Below, piece by piece: positions 25,469 through 35,306 of a stretch of 64,000 bases of DNA. The first letter of the stretch is position 1. Every line of letters begins with the position of its first letter. A program made the position numbers and the translations under genes. The notes under the pieces were generated by a model. That model was not told where the DNA came from and did no database searches. It worked only from the letters and a program-made list of their open reading frames with translations. The DNA is taken from the NCBI GenBank assembly GCA_020639155.1, contig JACKHF010000001.1, positions 868,001 to 932,000 of the forward strand. Reading direction: 5' to 3'. This stretch comes from Phycisphaeraceae bacterium. Its GTDB lineage: Bacteria; Planctomycetota; Phycisphaerae; Phycisphaerales; UBA1924.

Positions 25469-27520
25469 ATGAAAGCCAAGCATTTCTGCACGAATCACAT
25501 CGTTGCGATCGCGTCTCTGCTGACGATCGCTGGTCCGGCGTTTGCCCAGCCGAACGATCTCACGCCGAACCTCATCCACAATCGGCACACCCACCATCAC
25601 AACCCGAAGCACGAGGTGGTGATGCCGGGGAGTGACGGCGAGCACAGATCGCGGTTCTTCACCAACCGCATCAGCGACATCGTGCTCCCCCTGCCCGAGG
25701 AGAAGGACGCGTACACCTTTGTTGTCTTCGGTGATCGCACCGGTGGACCGGCGGACGGCGTGAATATCCTCGCTGATGCGGTGCGCGATACGAATCTGTT
25801 TGAGCCGGACCTTGTCATGACCGTTGGCGATCTCGTCGAGGGATACAACACAACCGGGCCGTGGATCACGCAGATGCGCGAGTACAAAGCAATCATGGAC
25901 GAGCTGCGTTGTCCGTGGTTCCCGGTCGCGGGCAACCACGACATCTACTGGCGCGGCGATGGCAGACCTCCGCAGGAACACGAGACCGAGTACGAGATGT
26001 ACTTCGGCCCGTTGTGGTACGCGTTTGAGCACAAAAACAGCTTCTTCATCGTGCTCTACTCCGACGAGGGAAACCCCGACACGGGCGAGCGTTCCATCAG
26101 TAATCCGGCATCGCAGGTGATGAGCCAGGAGCAGTTCGACTGGCTCAAGTCCATGCTTACACAGGCGAAGGACGCTGAGCACGTCTTCCTGTTCCTGCAT
26201 CATCCGCGCTGGCTGCGCAACAGCTACGGCGACGACTGGGACAAGGTACACGAGGAGCTCGTCAAGGCAGGCAACGTCACAGCCGTCTTCGCTGGGCACA
26301 TCCATCGCATGCGCTACGACCCGAAGGACGGGATCGAGTATGTCTCGCTTGCGACGGTTGGCGGCGGACAGAGTGAGGTGGTGCCCGACACCGGCTGGCT
26401 GCACCAGTACAACATCATCACCGTGCGCAAAGATCAGGTGGCGATGGCTTCCGTTCCGGTGGGTGAAGCGCAGAACGTCCGCGAGATCACCGGCGAGTTT
26501 GCTGATGAAGCATACAACCTCGCGACGCGCCAGCTTCCTGTCGCGGGCATGATCGAGCTCGATCGCACCGGCTCTGGTTCTGACGACATCGCTGTCAAGA
26601 TCACGAATCCGACGCGCTATCCGATCGAGGTCACGGTCATCCCGGATTCGGCGGATTCACGCTGGGTGTTTGCACCCGATCATCGGCACGCGAAGATCGA
26701 GCCCGGCGCGACAACGCAGTTCGCGTACAACATCGGTCGACATGCGCACGCTGCGGATCACACGTTCCGTATCGCTGAGTTTGTCGTGGACGCTGACATC
26801 CTCGCGCCGACATTCCGGTACACGATTCCGACGATCCATGCGTCGATCCCGATGACACTGGACATGCCAGCACCGTTGCCAAGCAAGGCGGAAGAACTGG
26901 CATGCACGCTTGACGGGAACGGCGATTACCTTGAAGTACCCAGCGCAAACATCGCGCTGCCCGACGGCCCAATCACGCTGGAATGCTGGTTTAATCCGCG
27001 CCGCATGCAGGGACGCACGGGCCTTGTCACAAAGACGGAGAACTCCGAGTACGGGTTCTTTGTGTCCGACGGCACTCCATCGTTCTCCATCTTCCTTGGC
27101 GATGCGTATGTTGACGTTGCTGGCGAACGCGGATCCATCACCACAAACACGTGGCACCACATGGCTGGCGTGTACGATGGGAATCAGGTGCGTCTGTACC
27201 TTGATGGGAACCTCATCGCATCGCAGGATGCGCACGCATCACGCAGAACAAACAATCTGCCGCTGCTCATAGGTGCCGATGTCACACGCAATGGCGACGG
27301 CACGTCGTTCTTCAACGGACAGATCGACGAGGTGCGCGTTAGCACAACCGCGCGGTACCACTCGTCGCAGTTCCCGCTGCAGCGCAGGTTCACACGCGAC
27401 GACGACACAGCTCTGCTCATTCACATGGACGGAACTATTGGCCCCTGGACATACGACGAATCCGGACACAAGGCACATCCGTTCATGAAGGGCAACGCGG
27501 AGCTGATTAGCGCAAGGTAG
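25469..27520 (+). CDS. secreted metallophosphoesterase with LamG domain
   Basis: 683 residues. A signal peptide (about 1-26, ending PAFAQ) is followed by a calcineurin-like phosphoesterase domain (about 80-320) with metal-binding motifs FGDRTGG, VGDLVEG, GNHDIY, LHHPRW and GHIHRM. A beta-rich linker comes next, then a LamG/concanavalin-like domain (about 480-640) with LDGNGDYLEVP, LECWFNP, TNTWHHMAGVYDG and VRLYLDG. Probably hydrolyses phosphodiesters or phosphomonoesters outside the cytoplasm, with the LamG part binding glycans. ATG 25469 begins the signal peptide. Followed by a terminator. Confidence 0.92.
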   Translation: MKAKHFCTNHIVAIASLLTIAGPAFAQPNDLTPNLIHNRHTHHHNPKHEVVMPGSDGEHRSRFFTNRISDIVLPLPEEKDAYTFVVFGDRTGGPADGVNILADAVRDTNLFEPDLVMTVGDLVEGYNTTGPWITQMREYKAIMDELRCPWFPVAGNHDIYWRGDGRPPQEHETEYEMYFGPLWYAFEHKNSFFIVLYSDEGNPDTGERSISNPASQVMSQEQFDWLKSMLTQAKDAEHVFLFLHHPRWLRNSYGDDWDKVHEELVKAGNVTAVFAGHIHRMRYDPKDGIEYVSLATVGGGQSEVVPDTGWLHQYNIITVRKDQVAMASVPVGEAQNVREITGEFADEAYNLATRQLPVAGMIELDRTGSGSDDIAVKITNPTRYPIEVTVIPDSADSRWVFAPDHRHAKIEPGATTQFAYNIGRHAHAADHTFRIAEFVVDADILAPTFRYTIPTIHASIPMTLDMPAPLPSKAEELACTLDGNGDYLEVPSANIALPDGPITLECWFNPRRMQGRTGLVTKTENSEYGFFVSDGTPSFSIFLGDAYVDVAGERGSITTNTWHHMAGVYDGNQVRLYLDGNLIASQDAHASRRTNNLPLLIGADVTRNGDGTSFFNGQIDEVRVSTTARYHSSQFPLQRRFTRDDDTALLIHMDGTIGPWTYDESGHKAHPFMKGNAELISAR

Positions 27521-27549
27521 GAAACACTACAAATATTGATTCACTACCG

Positions 27550-27573
27550 CCCGGGTTTTTGTCCCGGGTTTTT
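27550..27573 (+). terminator. intrinsic terminator after the phosphoesterase gene
   Basis: CCCGGG (27550-27555), loop TTTTTGT, CCCGGG (27563-27568), then TTTTT. Confidence 0.8.
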
Positions 27574-27623
27574 CGTTGCATGAATATCATCGCACAACCT
27601 GTACCTGAATAGCGGAGCGCATC

Positions 27624-27884
27624 ATGCCAGAATGGCTTACCGAATCCATCATCCAGCATCACGGCATCGACTGGATCGCGATGGCCATGAACTTCTTGTG
27701 CTACCACCATCTCGGGAGCAAACGCAGATCAGGGTTTATCTTTGGGATTCTCGCGTCGGTCGCGTGGCTGGTGTTCAACTTCACCGTGGGCAGCTTCGCA
27801 GGCGTCGTCGCCAACGGTGTGTTCGTGTGGCTGAACCTGCGCGGCTGGTTGCGATGGGAATCACCAACTCAGGCACCGGCATAG
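27624..27884 (+). CDS. small membrane protein, unknown
   Basis: 86 residues. The start follows CGGAG by six bases. Hydrophobic helices lie at about 14-30, 38-56 and 58-72, with basic loops (GSKRRSG) between them. The helix pattern and the W-L-x-F-N motif are weakly reminiscent of a PnuC half, but it is too short for a transporter. Convergent with the lipoprotein gene, seven bases apart. Confidence 0.75.
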   Translation: MPEWLTESIIQHHGIDWIAMAMNFLCYHHLGSKRRSGFIFGILASVAWLVFNFTVGSFAGVVANGVFVWLNLRGWLRWESPTQAPA

Positions 27885-27891
27885 CAGTCAA

Positions 27892-29127
27892 TCACCCGCC
27901 CATCGCTGCCACGATCTCCAGCGGCAGGATCGTCTCAGCAACGGAACCATCGGTCTCGTCCCGCACGATAATCTTCATCTCGTACTTTCCGATCGTGAGA
28001 TTCGCCGGAAGATCGATCACCTGACGCAGGAACAGGTCCCGTTGCGGCTTTTTACCAGGAAGGACAACGGACTGTTTCGGGACGCTCCATGCCTGGATTC
28101 CGCTGGAAAACAGGACGATGGTCTGTGAGACCTCGGTCGCTATGGTGTCGCCCGGCATCACGCCGGGATCGTTCGATCGTGCATCGCGCGTGCCGAAGTT
28201 CTCAAGCTCCGTGTAGATGCTCACACGATTGGGTCTGCCAGCAACAAATCGGTTGCCAGGTTGCAACTCATACCTGCCGTACCCGAAGATACGCGTGCAC
28301 ATTGCAGCATCTGAAATCGAGATCGGTTCGCTCGCGCTCAGGTCGTGCGCAATCGACGACAGCGTCCTTGCGAGCGAGCCGGGCGAACGGTCAAGTACGT
28401 TCTCAACCATCATCGAGCGCCCCACGGTGCGCAACGCGTCGAGCATCGTTCGTTCTTCGGGCGTCAGATTGTTCAGCGTACTTGGATTCAACTGGATCGC
28501 GTTCTGCGTTGTTTCTTCATCAAGGCCTAGCAGCGCCACAGGCACCATCTTCGCAAATGGATCCTCGTCTCGCTGCGCTTGGGTTGCGGTTGCATCGAAC
28601 AGATTCACGATAAGCGTTGAGCGATCCGGGGATGCGGATTCAGGCACTCCACCTGATGTGCTGGACGTGTTCCCGACTGGTTGCGGTTGATTGCTGCGGA
28701 TGCCATCGGGAAGATACACGCCGGAGTCCGCATCTGCAATAGCAGTAAAGGGCGCCTGCGGATCTGCCGCCTCGTGGCCTGGGGTGTTTGCTTCGAGTTG
28801 TGGACGAACGCTACCCTCGCGCATGAACAACTCCGCGTTAAACCCGGAATCGTTTGCAGCATTGACCTGCTCCTGGATGGAGTTCTGCGTGTCGCCGAAA
28901 GCGCTGTCGTCGCCCGCTTCAAGCCCCGCACTCTGGATCGGCTGCTCGCGCTGGATCAACCGCTGGGTGTATGTCAAATCGTCGCGATTGATATTGCCCT
29001 GCTGCTCGTAGGCACGCTTGTTCGGCTGATAGTTCCGGTTATACGTGCCATGCACGCATCCGGCAGCGCCTGCCAGCATCGCACCGCATATCGCACCAGA
29101 ACACACACAACGCTTCATCAAACGCAT
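27892..29127 (-). CDS. lipoprotein of unknown function
   Basis: 411 residues. ATG 29127 has GGAG seven bases before it; the frame stays open into holA upstream, and that part is rejected. The signal peptide ends in a lipobox (GAAGC). The first 190 residues are polar and low in complexity, with Gln/Asn/Asp-rich stretches. The last 200 form a domain with MVENVLDRSPG, ARTLSSIAHDL, CTRIFGYGRYE and a final beta segment ANLTIGKYEMKIIVRD that looks like an Ig or CARDB-type strand pair. It may be an envelope structural protein. Last in a long minus-strand run. Confidence 0.8.
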   Translation of the reverse strand: MRLMKRCVCSGAICGAMLAGAAGCVHGTYNRNYQPNKRAYEQQGNINRDDLTYTQRLIQREQPIQSAGLEAGDDSAFGDTQNSIQEQVNAANDSGFNAELFMREGSVRPQLEANTPGHEAADPQAPFTAIADADSGVYLPDGIRSNQPQPVGNTSSTSGGVPESASPDRSTLIVNLFDATATQAQRDEDPFAKMVPVALLGLDEETTQNAIQLNPSTLNNLTPEERTMLDALRTVGRSMMVENVLDRSPGSLARTLSSIAHDLSASEPISISDAAMCTRIFGYGRYELQPGNRFVAGRPNRVSIYTELENFGTRDARSNDPGVMPGDTIATEVSQTIVLFSSGIQAWSVPKQSVVLPGKKPQRDLFLRQVIDLPANLTIGKYEMKIIVRDETDGSVAETILPLEIVAAMGG

Positions 29128-29245
29128 CGCACCGCTCCATTCTGATCGCTGAGCAGCGCGCACAAACGAGCGCGATGCCCGCGAATCCCGCAGTGTATCG
29201 GCATTTCGGACCGTTCCGATGCAATATGGCAAAGCGACAGGTGTG

Positions 29246-30253
29246 TTACAACGCGCAGAACTGGAGCACAAGACGCTCGAGTATTCTCGTGCTGTCGCCA
29301 ACACCGGACTTCTGGTGCTGATCGGCTCGTGTGGCAGCATTGAGCAGCGCAAGGGTCTTCTCGGGATCGGCACGGCGCGATGCGCTGAGCACCGCATCGA
29401 AGCTCGGTCCCCACAGCTTGAGTGTTCCAGCCAAGCTGCGCGGGTTGTCGCCCTGCTTGAGTCCAACTGTCATGCCATGGATCTTGCGCGCAAGATCCGT
29501 GCACGCGAACGTGATCGGAACCGCTGCATCACGGGGCGATTGATCAATGCGTTCACGGAGTTGCGACAGTGCCATCTCAGGCTTGGTGCCGATCAGCCAC
29601 TGCTGGATCGACCAGAAATCGTGCTCTCTCGACACGCCGACCATGTCGTTGACCATCTCGCGCGTGATCGTCCCGCCCTTGCCAGCACCGATCGCCAGCT
29701 TACCCAGCGCCGCATCAATCCTGCCAAGATCAACACCGACACGATCAACAAGCGCGCGCGCAGCATCGTCGTCCAGCTTCGCTTCATAACGCTTCTGTGT
29801 TCTGCCCTGTGCCCAGCGTGTCGCATCGGGAACAGATAACGGCTCACACTTGATGACTGCACCAACCTCCGCAACCATCTTGTCGAGATTTCCGGGGCGC
29901 CATGCGCCCGAACGCAGGATCAGCGTTGCCGATTCGACCGGCTGCTGCGTGTAGCGCTCGATGACAGCCCGGTTGCCCTCAGCGAGAAACTTGTCAGCAC
30001 TCTCAACAACAACGAGCTTGTACTGCTGCATGAGTCCGAACGATCGCAGCTCGTCGAGCACTTCGGCCGGCTGCGCCTGCTCGCCATCGAAGCGGAGCAC
30101 CTCGACCTCGCCGTGCTCTGCTTCCAAAAGCTCGCGATAGACCGTGGTGTAGTGCCTGCGCAGAAACTCGTCCGCTCCGGTGAGGATGACAACTCGATGC
30201 GCAGTGCTTGGCTGGGCTGGGGGGGATGATTGGGTGGACGCTTTTCGGGCCAT
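29246..30253 (-). CDS. holA: DNA polymerase III subunit delta
   Basis: 335 residues. The delta subunit opens the sliding clamp within the clamp loader. The usual order is visible: VVILTGADEFLRRHY (degenerate P-loop region), FDGEQA, LRSFGLMQQYKLVVVESADKF, then ALVDRVGVDLGRIDAALGKLA and VSREHDFWSIQQWLIG, with a helical C-terminal collar domain. Length fits the family. It follows the paralog at 30276 by 22 bases on the same strand, so it may share that transcript. Confidence 0.92.
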   Translation of the reverse strand: MARKASTQSSPPAQPSTAHRVVILTGADEFLRRHYTTVYRELLEAEHGEVEVLRFDGEQAQPAEVLDELRSFGLMQQYKLVVVESADKFLAEGNRAVIERYTQQPVESATLILRSGAWRPGNLDKMVAEVGAVIKCEPLSVPDATRWAQGRTQKRYEAKLDDDAARALVDRVGVDLGRIDAALGKLAIGAGKGGTITREMVNDMVGVSREHDFWSIQQWLIGTKPEMALSQLRERIDQSPRDAAVPITFACTDLARKIHGMTVGLKQGDNPRSLAGTLKLWGPSFDAVLSASRRADPEKTLALLNAATRADQHQKSGVGDSTRILERLVLQFCAL

Positions 30254-30275
30254 GGAGAAGTGTATGGCAATGCGC

Positions 30276-31838
30276 CTACATCTCGCTCAGCAGATTCACT
30301 AACTTGCGTCGCTTCTCGCCAGTTTCGAGCGAGTCAATGGCTTTTTCAACTTCCGCCTTATAGATACTAAATCGTTCAGGAGGAATCTTCATCAGAGCAT
30401 GCCGTCCTTGAAGACCAGCATGGGCGATTGTATTCAAGCATCGCAGCGCACACTTCCAGAGCAATGGATCATCGCTATGGATCCATCCAACCACACGATC
30501 CATGTTTTCCAATGACACGATCCGCAAATAAAAAAGGATTCCTACATCATAATACTGCGCAGCTCTGCCCGCCTCTGCCAGTTCTATCTGCCTACAAAAG
30601 TACTCATTGACAGTCAAACCAGAACGAAGAACACGATCAAGTGTTTCAGAAGCATAGGGTGCAGTGCCCTCACCAAAGACTGCGCGTCGTACACGTTCTT
30701 CAAGCGATTGACTCAATGGCGAGTTTACCATCGCACACTGTGCAACCGCCGATCGCCAACCAAAGCTGCCCTCAAACACATTCTTACTTTCCAACAACAA
30801 CTCCAAGGCATTCTCACTCGGTATCCAGGAGAGAGCCAATATCACACTACTTTGAATCGACGATGCGTCCATCGAGCTCTTTGCTTCAAAGAGCCAACGC
30901 CGAAACGCTTCAACCTGTTTCGGTGACTCTGTGCACTGAATGAGCTGTGAAAAACCAAAGAGACCAAACTCCAGAAAGGAAGACTGTTCAAGACTTGCAT
31001 CTATTCTGACAATAAGCTCTTCAACGAGAAACTCGGATCGAGGCCCAAGCCTTCCGGAGATAGCAATAACATCGTCAAGCCCTTTCGCAGTAAGCGTGAG
31101 ATTTTCAAGCTTTGGATGCAGGATTGTTCTCGTCGGAAGATCAAGCGGTTTCACTGCACGTACAACCAACTCATCAAACACACTTTGTTGAAACCGGGAC
31201 ACCTGCATTCCATGCATCTGCGACGCCAGATTGCTTGCTTGAGTATCAAAGAGAGAGCCTTGTTGCTCGGCTAACAGCGTAAGAAAAGTTTTTTTCTTCG
31301 CCATCTCATCCACATCCAGCATGATCGCCAGCACAAACGTCGGCGTCACCTTCACCCATTGCGGCGACTGCGCGATAACATATCCACCTGTGCCGATACT
31401 CGTAAGCAGCACGCACACAGATGCGAACGCCAGTTTCCATCTCGGCCTGCGCCTGCGAAAGAGATTCGACCTGCGCGCGTCAAGCACGCGACCGCACTCG
31501 GGGCAAGTGATATTGCTGTTGGCATCCACAGGCGCATCTGTCAGGTCGTACCAGCACCCGGCACGGAATGGACCGGACCGAATCAATCGCACAACCTTTG
31601 ATGTAGATATTCTGCCCGGGCACCACTTCGTGCGCTGACCGTCACGCTTTGGTGGCCTGCGTCCAAAGAAGAGGCAGAACACCAAGCCAACCAGTGCAAG
31701 CACCAGCAGCCAGATGCAGATCGTCACGATCAATGGCAATCCCGCTGGCTGGTTCGCGGTCGCAGCCGGCGTATTGGTGACCTGCGGTGCAGCCAAGTTC
31801 GCAAGAACAAGTTGGATATAGTTTGCCGCAAGCAACAT
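30276..31838 (-). CDS. zinc-ribbon membrane protein with helical repeats, paralog 1 of 3
   Basis: 520 residues, unknown function. Order: membrane helix (about 33-58), GRRPPKRDGQRTKWCPG, GCWYDLT and CPECGRVLDA (a Cys4-type ribbon, about 70-125), RRRRPRWKLAF with a second membrane helix (about 135-160), then about 350 residues of helical, HEAT-like sequence. The ribbon is a variant of the C-x-YDL...CPECGR motif frequent in planctomycetes. It aligns in order with the next two genes upstream. Start five bases after the stop of paralog 2. AT-richer than its surroundings. Confidence 0.85.
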   Translation of the reverse strand: MLLAANYIQLVLANLAAPQVTNTPAATANQPAGLPLIVTICIWLLVLALVGLVFCLFFGRRPPKRDGQRTKWCPGRISTSKVVRLIRSGPFRAGCWYDLTDAPVDANSNITCPECGRVLDARRSNLFRRRRPRWKLAFASVCVLLTSIGTGGYVIAQSPQWVKVTPTFVLAIMLDVDEMAKKKTFLTLLAEQQGSLFDTQASNLASQMHGMQVSRFQQSVFDELVVRAVKPLDLPTRTILHPKLENLTLTAKGLDDVIAISGRLGPRSEFLVEELIVRIDASLEQSSFLEFGLFGFSQLIQCTESPKQVEAFRRWLFEAKSSMDASSIQSSVILALSWIPSENALELLLESKNVFEGSFGWRSAVAQCAMVNSPLSQSLEERVRRAVFGEGTAPYASETLDRVLRSGLTVNEYFCRQIELAEAGRAAQYYDVGILFYLRIVSLENMDRVVGWIHSDDPLLWKCALRCLNTIAHAGLQGRHALMKIPPERFSIYKAEVEKAIDSLETGEKRRKLVNLLSEM

Positions 31839-31843
31839 CTTAT

Positions 31844-33277
31844 TTACCTTGGTGGAAGAATGAATATTTGTTTGAACTCGTTCAATACACTATCAATAGC
31901 TTCAATCTTTGCTTCATCCGATGTTTTATTTTTAGCATGTTCCAATGAGTTGATATAGCGATCTCTTTCCTTTGCTGTAAGCCATCGATGATCGTGCATA
32001 CGGAACACGCTGGATTTGCCAGTTAGTATGAATGCGTACCGATGCAGTATGTTTGTTGCGTACCTCCACTCCGATTCCTGCTCACTATGCACCAGATCCA
32101 GAAGTGTGTTTGCTACGCGCTGCGGCATTGCATAACTCCGTACAATCCACTGGGTTTCTTCTTCCCACACTTTCGCCTCGACCATACCGCTAGCAATACC
32201 GTCAATCCAAAAAGATTCTGTTGTCTTATTGCTTTTGATCATTTTAATGGCGCATCGAATATCCACAAAATCAAGATCCTTCTCGTCTTCGCTGAGCGCA
32301 GCAATGACATCTGGAGCAATATCTGGCGGGAGTGGCGCATTGAACAACACACACTGTGCACATATAAACCGCCATTGACGTGACATTCCATGCGCATCCC
32401 ATCTCGGCTTGATATCGAGCAGAAATCGGACCGCACGATTGTCTTTCACGCACACTACCAGTTTGCCGGTGGCTTCAATCATGTCCCGCTCGGTTGCGCC
32501 TGTTGGAACTGATTGCATCCAGCGTTCCGCTGCATCGATCACTTTCGGCGATCGCGTGCCCGTGAGCCACCAGTACACCGTGTTCTGCGCCCACGACGGG
32601 CTGATGCTCATGGGGTTTGTCCTGTCGATGTAGTCGATCAACTCGTCGGCAAGAAACTCGCCTCGTAAATCCAGACGTTGCACGATTCCCGCAAAGACCT
32701 CCTGGCTGTCTGCAGCACGAACAAGACGCTCGAGCTTTGGATGAAGAAGTAATCTGGTGGCTCGCGACGCGGGGTACATCGCTCGCCGCTCGATCTCTTG
32801 CATTAATGTTCTTTGCATCTGAGACGCAGATCCACGAGCGATGCTTTCAGGATTGAACATCACCGCAAGCGCAACATCGGGCAGCACCTTCACCCATGAT
32901 GGCGATGTCGCAACAACATACACACTTGTCCCAAGTGCTCCCATCATCAGCACAACACACGCTGTTGCCAGTTTCAATCTCGGTTTGCGCCTACGGAACA
33001 GCTTCGACTTGCTTGCGTCGAGCACACGGCCGCACTCGGGGCAGGTGATGTTGCCATCGTCATCAGCACGTGCATCTATCAGGTCATACCAGCACCCCGG
33101 ACGGAATGGACCGAACCGAACTATGCGCATCAATCGAGTTGTACATCGCTTGCCGGGACACCATCGGGTGCGCTGACCTTCACGCTTGGGAGGTCTGCGA
33201 CCAAGAACCACGAGCACGCACGCAGCGCAAAGAGCGAAGGGTACAACCCACATGCACACCAGAAGGATCTGCGACAT
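31844..33277 (-). CDS. zinc-ribbon membrane protein with helical repeats, paralog 2 of 3
   Basis: 477 residues from ATG 33277, chosen because MSQILLVCMWVV aligns with the start of paralog 3; the frame is open to 33379. Same order as paralog 1: membrane helix, GRRPPKREGQRTRWCPG, GCWYDLI, CPECGRVLDA, RRRKPRLKLATA helix, and a helical C-terminal part of about 330 residues ending in a charged tail. The last codons (PPR, stop) contain the AAGGT ribosome binding site of paralog 1, so the two are tightly coupled. Confidence 0.85.
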   Translation of the reverse strand: MSQILLVCMWVVPFALCAACVLVVLGRRPPKREGQRTRWCPGKRCTTRLMRIVRFGPFRPGCWYDLIDARADDDGNITCPECGRVLDASKSKLFRRRKPRLKLATACVVLMMGALGTSVYVVATSPSWVKVLPDVALAVMFNPESIARGSASQMQRTLMQEIERRAMYPASRATRLLLHPKLERLVRAADSQEVFAGIVQRLDLRGEFLADELIDYIDRTNPMSISPSWAQNTVYWWLTGTRSPKVIDAAERWMQSVPTGATERDMIEATGKLVVCVKDNRAVRFLLDIKPRWDAHGMSRQWRFICAQCVLFNAPLPPDIAPDVIAALSEDEKDLDFVDIRCAIKMIKSNKTTESFWIDGIASGMVEAKVWEEETQWIVRSYAMPQRVANTLLDLVHSEQESEWRYATNILHRYAFILTGKSSVFRMHDHRWLTAKERDRYINSLEHAKNKTSDEAKIEAIDSVLNEFKQIFILPPR

Positions 33278-33490
33278 CGAACCTGCGGTCTGCGCACAAA
33301 CCATTGAAAATGGCAGATTGACCTTTCCAATGAACGCAAAGGTGGAGGATGTGATCTCACTCAGCCACATTCCGCACACTGTAGATGTGCATCCGAGCAG
33401 AGACTGGTATCTCGTTATCGTCGTTCTCCACAGCAGGCATCGCTGCCTTTCTACAGGAGCAACAAAGCGGTATCAAGACCGCAACATCAA

Positions 33491-34918
33491 TCAGGGTGGA
33501 GCCATCATGCTTCTATCCAGCAGTTCCAGCGTCCGGTACAGACGCCTTTGTTTGTCCATATCAGTTGTGTTGTACACCACAGATTCAAGCTGGGCGAGGT
33601 ACTGCTGACGCTGATCCTTTGCGAAGGGGTGCGTGCTGGGGTCGCCGGGAGTTGCCTTGGAAGCAGCAATCTCGATCACGTCGGCAGCGGTTTCCCAGAG
33701 ACGATCGTCATCAAACTTGAGCCATGTGATCACACGATCGACCTGGCTGCGCTCCAGCCTTCCCGTCTCGTAGAGCATCACCACAAGTTCGAGATGTTCT
33801 GTGTTTCCCTGCTCCAACCACTCCATCTGGTCATCGAGAAACTGCTCGGGTGATGTTCCATTTTTGACAATCGCAAGAATCGTGTCGGCATCGATACCAG
33901 AACTGCGGACAAAGTGCATGTCATCAAACGCATCCTCAATCGCATTTGCATCGAGAGATGCAACGGATGATGTTCTCATGAGAATGTTCACGATGTGCCT
34001 CGGCCATTCCTGAGACAATGGCGGATCCGACCAGAGTGTTCGTTTCTCGATGAGGATATCTATCGCGCGCGGATCATGCATCGATGCCAGACACTCCCCT
34101 GCCGCACGGACAAGCCACAACTCCGCTCCGTTTGCAATCGCGTTATCAAGCCATCGCTCAACATCATCAAGCAATCTTGGATTGTGCATCGCGGGCAGCC
34201 AGCGCGACACAACCATTGTTACGGAGAACGCGATGGACGGATCTGAGAGATCCTTGTCAACGCGTCTGACCAGATCGTTATAGAGAAACCGTCCATTCGT
34301 GCCAAGCCTGCTGACCATCAGATCAAGTGGTTCAAGATCGGGCATCGTGCGCACCAGATACTTCAGCTTTGGCTCAAGCACAAGCCGTGCTGGCAAGCTC
34401 CAGTGCTGATCTGCTCTTCGTTCGAGTTCAGCAAAGACGCGCTTCTGCATGCTTGATGGCGCATCACTCTTTACCGATTGTGGAAAAAAGATCAATCCCA
34501 GCACGAATGTTGGTGTTGATTGCTCCCACGATGGCTGGCGGAAGAAGCCCGCTCCCATCGTTACGCCACCAAATACACTCAACAGGGCGCACACGAGGAG
34601 AATGCGCCAACGTGGTTTCCTTCGTACGAATGCCTTCACATTTCCTGCTGAAAGCTCCCGGCCACACTCCGGGCACACTACAAATCCATCAGGATCCTTC
34701 GGCACCTCCGTCAGGTCATACCAGCACCCAGGTCGCAACGGACCAAAGCGGATAATGCGTGATACAAGCGACCTTCGCGACGGACCCGGGCACCACAGCA
34801 CGGGCGTGCCGGTCTGTCTCACGGGAGGTTGCCTGCCAAGAAATAGCGCGCAGACAACACCAGCCAGTCCAAAGAGAGCAACCCACAGACCAATCGTGAC
34901 AAGCAGTGCCGGATTCAT
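33491..34918 (-). CDS. zinc-ribbon membrane protein with helical repeats, paralog 3 of 3
   Basis: 475 residues. First membrane helix at about 6-30, then GRQPPVRQTGTPVLWCPG, GCWYDLTEVP, VCPECGREL, RRKPRWRILLV with a second helix, and a helical C-terminal domain with repeats of the kind LDDVERWLDNAIANGAE and HDPRAIDILIEKR that look like HEAT units. This copy is the most GC-rich of the three, so it may be the ancestral one. The ribbon would lie on the cytoplasmic side if the N-terminus is outside. Confidence 0.86.
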   Translation of the reverse strand: MNPALLVTIGLWVALFGLAGVVCALFLGRQPPVRQTGTPVLWCPGPSRRSLVSRIIRFGPLRPGCWYDLTEVPKDPDGFVVCPECGRELSAGNVKAFVRRKPRWRILLVCALLSVFGGVTMGAGFFRQPSWEQSTPTFVLGLIFFPQSVKSDAPSSMQKRVFAELERRADQHWSLPARLVLEPKLKYLVRTMPDLEPLDLMVSRLGTNGRFLYNDLVRRVDKDLSDPSIAFSVTMVVSRWLPAMHNPRLLDDVERWLDNAIANGAELWLVRAAGECLASMHDPRAIDILIEKRTLWSDPPLSQEWPRHIVNILMRTSSVASLDANAIEDAFDDMHFVRSSGIDADTILAIVKNGTSPEQFLDDQMEWLEQGNTEHLELVVMLYETGRLERSQVDRVITWLKFDDDRLWETAADVIEIAASKATPGDPSTHPFAKDQRQQYLAQLESVVYNTTDMDKQRRLYRTLELLDRSMMAPP

Positions 34919-34968
34919 GCGTCTGTCGCAGTATACAGGAAAAGATGTGCAAAGGTTCGTGGCAGGTA

Positions 34969-35271
34969 TTAATCATCGAGACTGATCGACTTTGGCCCCT
35001 CACTACCAGCGGTGCGCTCCATGTAGCCATCACCCTTCTTTTCGTACTTTGTAAATCCGAGCCTCGAGAGATTTTCATTGCTGAGCGTGGACTTTGCTTT
35101 CATGTCCGACCACTTGCCAGCAACATTCGGTGCGGTGATTGCGCGCCGAACAGGCTTGCCTGTTTCCGGATGCTTCGTCAGCGGTTCATCCTTCATCGAC
35201 TGAACATAGTCGAATGTCTCACCCGTTGGTTCGCCCTTGTCGTTCAGAACTTCGTACTCGTAGATCGGCAT
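34969..35271 (-). CDS. FmdB-like small protein lacking the zinc cysteines
   Basis: 100 residues. The start MPIYEYEV, preceded by GGAG eight bases upstream, is the hallmark N-terminus of FmdB-family zinc-ribbon regulators. Here no cysteine is present: the two CxxC knuckles expected soon after the start are replaced by LNDKGEPTGETFDYVQ and later HPETGKPVRR. The tail has NENLSRLGFTKYEKKGDGY. Probably a derived homologue that no longer binds zinc. Function of the family is not firmly known. Confidence 0.72.
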   Translation of the reverse strand: MPIYEYEVLNDKGEPTGETFDYVQSMKDEPLTKHPETGKPVRRAITAPNVAGKWSDMKAKSTLSNENLSRLGFTKYEKKGDGYMERTAGSEGPKSISLDD

Positions 35272-35306
35272 GAGATTACTCCTCATAACGGCCTGATGAG
35301 GGCACG

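Noticed and set aside
29128..29466. N-terminal extension of the lipoprotein gene 27892-29127.
   Set aside because: It overlaps holA on the same strand, and the lipoprotein signal peptide begins at 29127 after a GGAG site.
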